Assembly: GCA_905201915.1 (NCBI GenBank)
Contig: CAJKQE010000012.1
Coordinates: 1-38,222, forward strand
Length of the DNA: 38,222 nt
Source of the DNA: an uncultured Lachnospiraceae bacterium
GTDB lineage: Bacteria > Bacillota > Clostridia > Lachnospirales > Lachnospiraceae
Direction: 5' to 3'
Of this stretch, positions 33,557-38,222 are shown piece after piece. Positions within the stretch are counted from its first letter, which is position 1; each line of letters starts with the position of its first letter. Under the pieces are notes generated by a model. That model was not told the origin of the DNA. It searched no databases and saw only the letters and a list, made by a program, of their open reading frames with translations. A program made the translations under genes and the position numbers.

Positions 33557-34543
33557 CTATAACATTTTTGCACGAAGTTCTTCTGGTGTCTGAAGGCTTA
33601 AATAAGCAGGTGCCACATCAAATACTGTTTTGCAGCCTTTCTGTCCTTCTTGGCTCATACGGTAAGCAGCTCTTGCATAAGCTGTAATAACAGATGATGT
33701 GAATTCTGGATTAGAATCCAATTTCAAACTATATTCTATTACATGTTTGTGTTCATCTTCCCAGCCTGTATTTCCGCTGCGGATTACAAATCCTCCATGC
33801 GGAAGTCCTGTGTGTTCTGCTTTCATTTCTTCTTCTGTAATGAAATGTACCGTTGTATCATATTCATCAAAATAGTTTGGCATAGTTTTAATTTCCTGCT
33901 CAATTTTTGCTTTATCTGCGTCTTCACAAGTAACTACAAATACCTCTCTTGTATGTTTCTGACGTGTGGTAAGCTCTGGATTTTTTCCTTCTCTTACCGC
34001 ATCTAAAGCTTCCTTTACAGGAATTGTGTACTGTCTTGCATCCAATACCCCTTCAATTCTTCTAACTGCATCAGAATGTCCCTGGCTGACACCTTTTCCC
34101 CAGAAAGTATAATCTTTTCCTTCCGGTAAAATCGCATTTGCATAAAGACGATTTAAAGAAAACATACCAGGATCCCAGCCTACGGAAATCATAGCAACCT
34201 TATTCCCCTTCTTAGCAGCCTCATCTACGGCCTGAAAATGCTCTGGAATTCTTGCATGAGTATCAAAGCTATCTACCACATTAAAATACTGTGCAAATTC
34301 AGGAGTCTGAACTGGTAAATCTGTAGCACTTCCGCCACAGAGAATTAAAACATCGATTTCATCCTTCATTTTTACGGCTTCATCTACATGACAAACCTTT
34401 GCTGTTTCTGTCAAAATCTGAACATCCGCAGGATTACGACGTGTAAATACTGCTGTCAGCTCCATATCAGGGTTATGCTTCACAGCGCACTCCACACCTC
34501 TACCTAAGTTACCATATCCTAAAATACCAATTTTAATACTCAT
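33557..34543 (-). CDS. ddh: meso-Diaminopimelate dehydrogenase
   Basis: A 328-aa NADPH-dependent enzyme that makes meso-diaminopimelate from tetrahydrodipicolinate in one step, for peptidoglycan and lysine. The Rossmann start is KIGILGYGNLGRGVECAVKHNPDMELTAVFTRR; other signatures are VDSFDTHARIPEH, SVGWDPGMFSLNRLY and GKGVSQGHSDAVRRI, all characteristic of Ddh. The length is normal (about 326). A ribosome binding site (AGGAG) lies 7 bases before the ATG. It is the first gene of a two-gene unit with yitT. Confidence 0.95.
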   Translation of the reverse strand: MSIKIGILGYGNLGRGVECAVKHNPDMELTAVFTRRNPADVQILTETAKVCHVDEAVKMKDEIDVLILCGGSATDLPVQTPEFAQYFNVVDSFDTHARIPEHFQAVDEAAKKGNKVAMISVGWDPGMFSLNRLYANAILPEGKDYTFWGKGVSQGHSDAVRRIEGVLDARQYTIPVKEALDAVREGKNPELTTRQKHTREVFVVTCEDADKAKIEQEIKTMPNYFDEYDTTVHFITEEEMKAEHTGLPHGGFVIRSGNTGWEDEHKHVIEYSLKLDSNPEFTSSVITAYARAAYRMSQEGQKGCKTVFDVAPAYLSLQTPEELRAKML

Positions 34544-34587
34544 ATTTCACTCTCCTATCTGTTCTTTGACTCACTATTTACTCTCAA

Positions 34588-34615
34588 AGTATATCAAAAA
34601 CCTGCTCTTTGTCAA
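34588..34615 (-). promoter_or_regulatory. SigmaA-type promoter of ddh-yitT
   Basis: On the minus strand TTGACA (34615-34610), a 16-base spacer and TATACT (34593-34588), about 45 bases upstream of the ddh start. Confidence 0.65.
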
Positions 34616-34634
34616 TGGTTTTTATATGCGTATC

Positions 34635-34762
34635 TTACAGAATAAAGAATGTGCCATAGCACATTTTCGCGCCGAGCGTGGTCGCTTGCGACATGTTACA
34701 TCTCCACGCAAGTGCGCTTCCTGCGCGGAGCGCTTTTTATGTAATAGGAAATTACTCTGTAA
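34635..34762. repeat. GC-rich hairpin-dense intergenic element between purH and ddh
   Basis: Ends are inverted repeats of 11 bases with one mismatch: TTACAGAATAA (34635-34645) and TTACTCTGTAA (34752-34762). Between them is a GC-rich core, unlike the AT-rich surroundings, with several hairpins: AATGTGC-CATA-GCACATT (34648-34665), GTCGC-TT-GCGAC (34681-34692), GCGTGG (34676-34681) with CCACGC (34704-34709), and CTCC with GGAG around 34702-34730. It holds no credible gene. It looks like a small non-autonomous repeat or a structured RNA. Confidence 0.45.
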
Positions 34763-34781
34763 TGTTCCTATTACATAAAAA
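34734..34781. repeat. Long near-perfect hairpin following the purH terminator
   Basis: TTTTTATGTAATAGGAA (34734-34750) and ATTAC (34751-34755) pair with GTAAT (34759-34763) and TTCCTATTACATAAAAA (34765-34781): 22 bp, a three-base loop and one bulged G. It overlaps the T-tract of the purH terminator on the minus strand. Confidence 0.75.
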
Positions 34782-34800
34782 AGACACCCGAAGGTGTCTC
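34777..34800 (-). terminator. Intrinsic terminator of the purO-purH operon
   Basis: On the minus strand GACACC-TTCG-GGTGTC (34798-34783) is a 6-bp stem with a stable UUCG tetraloop, followed by TTTTTT. It lies 8 bases after the purH stop. Confidence 0.9.
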
Positions 34801-34807
34801 TTTCTTT

Positions 34808-35992
34808 TTAGTGGTGGAACAGGCGAATACCTGTAAACGCCATCACCATATTATATTTATTACAGGTTTCAATTACTGCATCATCACGTACAGAGCCACC
34901 TGGCTGTGCAATATAAGCCACACCGCTTTTATGTGCTCTTTCAATGTTATCAGAAAATGGGAAGAATGCATCAGAGCCAAGAATAACATCCTGCATTTTA
35001 TCAAGCCATTCTCTTTTTTCTTCTCTTGTAAACACTTCTGGTTTTTCTGTAAAAGTATTTTCCCATGCACCATCTGCCAGAACATCCATATATTCTTCCC
35101 CAATATATACATCAATGGCATTATCTCTTTCTGCACGACTAATGCTTTCTTTAAATGGTAAATTTAAAACTTTTGGACACTGTCTTAACCACCAGTTATC
35201 TGCTTTCTGACCTGCCAAGCGTGTACAATGTACACGAGACTGCTGTCCAGCACCTACGCCGATTGCCTGTCCGTCCTTTACAAAGCATACAGAGTTAGAC
35301 TGTGTATATTTCAAAATAATCAGAGAAATTTTTAAATCTCTTTTTGCTTCTTCTGTCAGTTCTTTGTTTTCTGTAACCACATTGGAAATTAGTGCATCAT
35401 CAATACAAAGTTCCTGACGTCCCTGCTCAAAAGTAATACCAAACACTTCTTTATGTTCTAACTGAGCCGGTACATAATTTTCATCGATTTCAATGACATT
35501 ATAGTTTCCTTTTTTCTTCTGTCCCAAAATTTCCAGAGCTTCTTCTGTATAACCCGGTGCAATAACACCATCTGATACTTCTCTTTTAATCAATAATGCA
35601 GTATCTCTGTCACATACATCAGATAATGCAATAAAATCACCGAAGGAAGACATACGGTCAGCACCTCTTGCTCTTGCATAAGCACATGCAACTGGAGAAA
35701 AGTTCTGCCAATCCATATCATTTACCCAGTAAATCTTTGCCAGAGTCTCTGTAAGAGGAAGACCTACTGCTGCACCCGCAGGAGACACATGTTTAAAAGA
35801 TGTTGCTGCCGGAAGACCTGTTGCTTTTTTCAAATCACTTACTAACTGCCAGCCATTAAATGCGTCTAAGAAATTAATATATCCCGGTTTGCCGGACAAT
35901 ACCTTAATAGGAAGTTCACTGTCATTTGCCATATAAATTCTGGATGGTTTCTGATTTGGATTACAGCCGTATTTTAAAGCTAATTCTTTCAT
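34808..35992 (-). CDS. purH: AICAR formyltransferase (stand-alone PurH C-terminal domain)
   Basis: A 394-aa protein equivalent to the AICAR transformylase half of bifunctional PurH. It transfers a formyl group from 10-formyl-THF to AICAR (ZMP). It has LKYGCNPNQKPSRIYM, TSFKHVSPAGAAVGLPL (catalytic Lys-His region), TQSNSVCFVKDGQAIGVGAGQQSRVHCTR and the C-terminal AYIAQPGGSVRDDAVIETCNKYNM and FTGIRLFHH, as in PurH. The MGS-like IMP cyclohydrolase domain that normally precedes it is absent; its job falls to the PurO-type gene 21 bases upstream. Expression is presumably governed by the ZTP riboswitch before purO. Confidence 0.95.
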   Translation of the reverse strand: MKELALKYGCNPNQKPSRIYMANDSELPIKVLSGKPGYINFLDAFNGWQLVSDLKKATGLPAATSFKHVSPAGAAVGLPLTETLAKIYWVNDMDWQNFSPVACAYARARGADRMSSFGDFIALSDVCDRDTALLIKREVSDGVIAPGYTEEALEILGQKKKGNYNVIEIDENYVPAQLEHKEVFGITFEQGRQELCIDDALISNVVTENKELTEEAKRDLKISLIILKYTQSNSVCFVKDGQAIGVGAGQQSRVHCTRLAGQKADNWWLRQCPKVLNLPFKESISRAERDNAIDVYIGEEYMDVLADGAWENTFTEKPEVFTREEKREWLDKMQDVILGSDAFFPFSDNIERAHKSGVAYIAQPGGSVRDDAVIETCNKYNMVMAFTGIRLFHH

Positions 35993-36013
35993 GATTTTCT
36001 CCCTTCTTACTTC

Positions 36014-36727
36014 TTATTTATTTTTATTTACAATTCTTGTTTCATATTTACCTGTTTCAATATCAATAAAACGAACAAATAAAGATACTTTATTTTCTTC
36101 ATTCAAACTTTCCCAAAGCCTGTCTTTAAATTCATCGATATCATTTGGAATGCCTACCAGCTTAGGTTCTCCTTCAAAGCTTGGAAGGGGATTTCCATCA
36201 TGCATATAAGTATGTATAAAATGTCCTTCTCCTGCTATCGGATTTTCATAAGCAAATGTATAACGGTTACATGCCTCTGGATTTCCATTATTGCTTTTTA
36301 AAATAGACATCGCATAATTATATTTTCCATTTTCAACATGCATAATTCCTGAAATTCTAGGTGTATAGTTCGGTCCGTCCGGTTCAAATTCACGACTTCT
36401 TAAAGACTGTTCAAAAGTCAGCTGTTTATCCATACCTTCGTAAATAGTATCTGTCTGATCTCCGTTTGTCACAATAGTTTTATTTCCTAAAATACGTACA
36501 GGAGCGTAAATAATCAGACTTGGATCAACCAGCTTAGAAGGATCAAATGCCTGTGTACGAATTCCTTCGCCTTCTTCTACGAATACACGGTTTCTGCTGT
36601 TTTCACTTCTTCCCATGATAAAATAAGCAGCTACCGCTTTTTTTCCGTCCTCTGATTTTCCCAGAACAATTCCTCTGCCCGGATATGCATTTTCTTTCAA
36701 TTCTTTTGTTAACGATAACATTTCCAT
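36014..36727 (-). CDS. purO: IMP cyclohydrolase, PurO-type
   Basis: A 237-aa protein. It closes FAICAR to IMP, the last step of purine synthesis. The start LTKELKENAYPGRGIVLGKS and then AVAAYFIMGRSENSRNRVF are characteristic of the PF07826 family, first described in archaea and unrelated to the bacterial PurH N-domain; EPDGPNYTPRISGIM is a second conserved block. It is found in many clostridia next to a stand-alone AICAR formyltransferase, as here. AAAGGAG lies 8 bases before the ATG at 36727. It is the first gene behind a ZTP riboswitch. Confidence 0.92.
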   Translation of the reverse strand: MEMLSLTKELKENAYPGRGIVLGKSEDGKKAVAAYFIMGRSENSRNRVFVEEGEGIRTQAFDPSKLVDPSLIIYAPVRILGNKTIVTNGDQTDTIYEGMDKQLTFEQSLRSREFEPDGPNYTPRISGIMHVENGKYNYAMSILKSNNGNPEACNRYTFAYENPIAGEGHFIHTYMHDGNPLPSFEGEPKLVGIPNDIDEFKDRLWESLNEENKVSLFVRFIDIETGKYETRIVNKNK

Positions 36728-36793
36728 GAATTTTTCTCCTTTTTTTCAATGAACGATATACTCGGTGAAATAGAACAGGATTTTCTGATATAC

Positions 36794-36890
36794 AAAAAAG
36801 CCCACTGCCCGAGCATATATGCCCAGACGGTCGGCTTCCTTGGCTTATACTCCCTGTGGTCATTTCCACTTCCGTCAGTCATATAAGCAA
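36794..36890 (-). promoter_or_regulatory. ZTP (pfl-type) riboswitch with overlapping terminator, controlling purO-purH
   Basis: On the minus strand the leader shows the ZTP aptamer layout: P1 GCTTATA (36888-36882) pairs with TATAAGC (36849-36843); inside are GACTGACGG, a GTGG/CCAC hairpin and GGGAG; then GCCGACCGTCTGGGCA carries the conserved CCGYCUGGGC segment. The 3' part, AAGCCGACCGTCTGGGCATA, can alternatively pair with TATGCTCGGGCAGTGGGCTT (about 20 bp, two mismatches), followed by TTTTTT (36799-36794): a transcription terminator. Ligand binding would stabilise the aptamer and prevent termination, turning on purO-purH when ZTP/ZMP builds up. ZMP is the substrate of the downstream formyltransferase. 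Confidence 0.88.
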
Positions 36891-36894
36891 TTAC

Positions 36895-36923
36895 AACATA
36901 CCATTAAAAAAATGGAATGTCAA
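36895..36923 (-). promoter_or_regulatory. Promoter of the riboswitch-purO-purH transcript
   Basis: On the minus strand a consensus TTGACA (36923-36918), a 17-base spacer and TATGTT (36900-36895), just upstream of the aptamer. The spacer carries a small inverted repeat (CCATT...AATGG). Confidence 0.7.
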
Positions 36924-36934
36924 CCCCTTTTCTC

Positions 36935-37807
36935 TTAATAACAAATAACTTCACATCCCCGCTCTGTTACCAGCACCATAATTTCCCACTGGGCAGATGG
37001 CAGACCGTCTTCTGTGTAAATCGTCCATCCATCCGTATCGTCTACAAATATCTCATGACTGCCCATATTAATCATTGGTTCAATGGTAAACATCATTCCC
37101 GGAACCAGCAACATCCCTGTGCCTGCCTTTCCGATATAGCCTACCCACGGATCTTCATGAAATTCCAGTCCAATTCCATGTCCACCAATTTCTCTTACTA
37201 CGGAATATCCATTAGCATGAGCATGCTCATAAACAGCCTGACTCATATCTCCCAAATATCCCCACGGCTTTACCTGCTCCAAACCTTTCTCCACACACTG
37301 ACGTGTAACTTCCACCAGTTTCTTTTTCTCCTCACTGACATTTCCAATGCAAAACATACGGGATGAGTCGGAATAATATCCGTTTAAAATCGTAGATACA
37401 TCCACATTAATAATATCTCCGTCTTTCAGCACAATATCGTCTGAGGGAATTCCATGGCACACCTGCTCATTTATGGATGTACACACACTTTTGGGAAATC
37501 CTTCATAATTAAGAGGTGCAGCTACTGCTCCTGCTCTTGCTGTAATATCAGCCACCCAATGATCGATTTCCTGTGTGGTAATACCTTCCTTTATATGCTC
37601 CGCCACATAGTCTAAAATTTCAATATTTACTTTTGCACTTTCTTTAATTCCTGCAATCTGTTCCGGTGTTTTGATAATATCATGAGATGGAATTAAAACA
37701 CCTTTACTTTCATAAAATTTTAATTTCTCATCAAAATTATAATGACATTTTTTATATTTCTTTCCACTTCCACACCAGCATGGTGCATTTCTCTCTAATA
37801 ATTCCAT
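36935..37807 (-). CDS. map: Methionine aminopeptidase type I with N-terminal SEC-C zinc motif
   Basis: A 290-aa enzyme that removes the initiator methionine from new proteins. The N-terminal 25 residues hold a SEC-C zinc motif (APCWCGSGKKYKKCH), as in SecA. The pita-bread catalytic domain follows: INVDVSTILNGYYSDSSRMF supplies the metal-binding Asp residues, EIGGHGIGLEFHEDPWVGY the His, MMFTIEPM and WEIMVLVTERGCEVI the Glu residues. SEC-C-Map fusions are known in Firmicutes; the motif may place the enzyme at the ribosome (inference). AAAGGGAG lies 9 bases before the ATG. It begins 3 bases after the GNAT gene, so the two are translationally linked. Confidence 0.94.
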   Translation of the reverse strand: MELLERNAPCWCGSGKKYKKCHYNFDEKLKFYESKGVLIPSHDIIKTPEQIAGIKESAKVNIEILDYVAEHIKEGITTQEIDHWVADITARAGAVAAPLNYEGFPKSVCTSINEQVCHGIPSDDIVLKDGDIINVDVSTILNGYYSDSSRMFCIGNVSEEKKKLVEVTRQCVEKGLEQVKPWGYLGDMSQAVYEHAHANGYSVVREIGGHGIGLEFHEDPWVGYIGKAGTGMLLVPGMMFTIEPMINMGSHEIFVDDTDGWTIYTEDGLPSAQWEIMVLVTERGCEVICY

Positions 37808-37810
37808 TTT

Positions 37811-38222
37811 CTAATTCTCCCTTTGATATGCAATTCTAGGCGTATTGTTTTCTACATAAATAATTCCGCAGCGTTTAAAACCATTTTTTTCAAACACATT
37901 TTGCATCACATCATTATCTTTATGCGTGTCACCTCTTACATTCCCACACTGCTGAAAACACCAGTCAAGGCAAAAAGAAGACACACCCTTTTGAATTCCC
38001 GATGACGCCATTCGATGCATCGTTCCGTAAGGTTTTTCATTTAACCACTTACCTTGAAAAATTTGTCCGTACGTCTTGTCCGGTCTCTTTGTGAACATAA
38101 ATACTCCTGCAATCTGTTCGCCGGAAACACATACATACAGTTCTCCATTTTTACAATCTTCTGTTACCAGTTCTTCAGAAGGATATCCATTTACCCACTG
38201 TGTTGGATTTCCATGTTCTGCC
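37811..38222 (-). CDS. GNAT-family N-acetyltransferase, N-terminus beyond window
   Basis: The reading frame is open from the window edge to the stop at 37811; the true start lies outside. The visible 136 residues begin NPTQWVNGYPSEELVTEDCK, the usual acceptor-loop sequence of small GNAT acetyltransferases, then YVCVSGEQIAGVFMF (beta strands 2-3), KGVSSFCLDWCFQQCGNVRGDTHKDNDVM (acetyl-CoA region and the D-x-x-N-x-M motif), and FEKNGFKRCGIIYVENNTPR. An internal Met at 38098 is not a start, because the fold requires the upstream strands. The substrate is unknown. It ends 3 bases before map. Confidence 0.85.
   Translation of the reverse strand, partial: AEHGNPTQWVNGYPSEELVTEDCKNGELYVCVSGEQIAGVFMFTKRPDKTYGQIFQGKWLNEKPYGTMHRMASSGIQKGVSSFCLDWCFQQCGNVRGDTHKDNDVMQNVFEKNGFKRCGIIYVENNTPRIAYQREN

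Noticed and set aside
34566..34778. 70-aa plus-strand open frame between ddh and purH
   Set aside because: It runs through the ddh promoter, the GC-rich hairpin element and the 22-bp hairpin; its translation has no recognisable pattern and no good ribosome binding site.
36603..36869. 88-aa minus-strand open frame upstream of and overlapping purO
   Set aside because: It coincides with the ZTP riboswitch and terminator and runs into purO in another frame; the RNA element explains the sequence better.
1..38222. CRISPR arrays, tRNA or rRNA genes, insertion sequences
   Set aside because: No regularly spaced repeats, no cloverleaf-like tRNA or rRNA sequence and no transposase-like protein were noticed on either strand by eye; a dedicated search was not possible.

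Overview
Organism: low-GC Firmicute DNA, most likely a Lachnospiraceae member (Blautia-like gut anaerobe). Reasons: AT-rich intergenic DNA with AGGAGG-type ribosome binding sites; a strictly anaerobic pyruvate formate-lyase system; a single-chain PurL of about 1250 aa; PurH replaced by separate AICAR formyltransferase and PurO-type cyclohydrolase genes; meso-diaminopimelate dehydrogenase; and large surface proteins with Ig-like and lamin-tail domains. The genus is inference from remembered family distributions, not from a search. No rRNA, tRNA, insertion sequence, phage gene or CRISPR array was seen. This is mostly ordinary chromosomal housekeeping DNA with some unusual variants.

Layout. 1-705 (-): N-terminal part of a secreted surface protein. 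915-2884 (+): CNNM/HlyC-type membrane protein and a DUF624 membrane protein. 3098-6176 (+): a two-gene (split) pyruvate formate-lyase, with a catalytic subunit and a separate glycyl-radical subunit, followed by its activating enzyme. 6242-6826 (-): unknown membrane protein. 7022-12030 (-): operon of GT2 glycosyltransferase, YfhO-like membrane protein, tRNA-dihydrouridine synthase and a YdcF-like protein. 12262-17268 (-): 1668-aa surface protein with two lamin-tail domains and a metallophosphoesterase. 17439-21206 (-): purL. 21207-21648: divergent control region with operator-like repeats and a long foldable leader, then a LysR regulator (+). 22532-24898 (-): nuclease-helicase fusion. 24970-25197 (-): HPr-like protein without the phosphorylatable His. 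25469-26987 (-): Mrp ATPase, CsoR-type repressor with a His-rich tail, and a small unknown gene. 27098-28310 (+): xpt and an ECF S component. 28314-31014 (-): exoA-dinB-orf70-GNAT repair operon. 31182-32600 (+): PurF-like protein with a dead glutaminase domain. 32667-34543 (-): ddh and a YitT membrane protein. 34808-36727 (-): AICAR formyltransferase and PurO behind a ZTP riboswitch. 36935-38222 (-): SEC-C methionine aminopeptidase and a truncated GNAT gene.

How the genes work together. Purine metabolism recurs in five dispersed genes (purL, xpt, a purF-like gene, purH-type formyltransferase, purO). The last two steps of IMP synthesis sit behind a riboswitch for ZTP/ZMP; ZMP (AICAR) is the substrate of the formyltransferase. 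Formate from pyruvate formate-lyase can supply the one-carbon units for that step through formyl-THF (inference). The repair operon pairs an AP endonuclease with a translesion polymerase. The GT2/YfhO pair resembles envelope glycosylation systems.

Most notable: the split pyruvate formate-lyase, the PurF-like protein that keeps PRPP and Fe-S residues but lacks its glutaminase residues, the 186-nt foldable element between the lysR promoter and its start, the repeat-palindrome-repeat block beside it, and a GC-rich hairpin element between purH and ddh.
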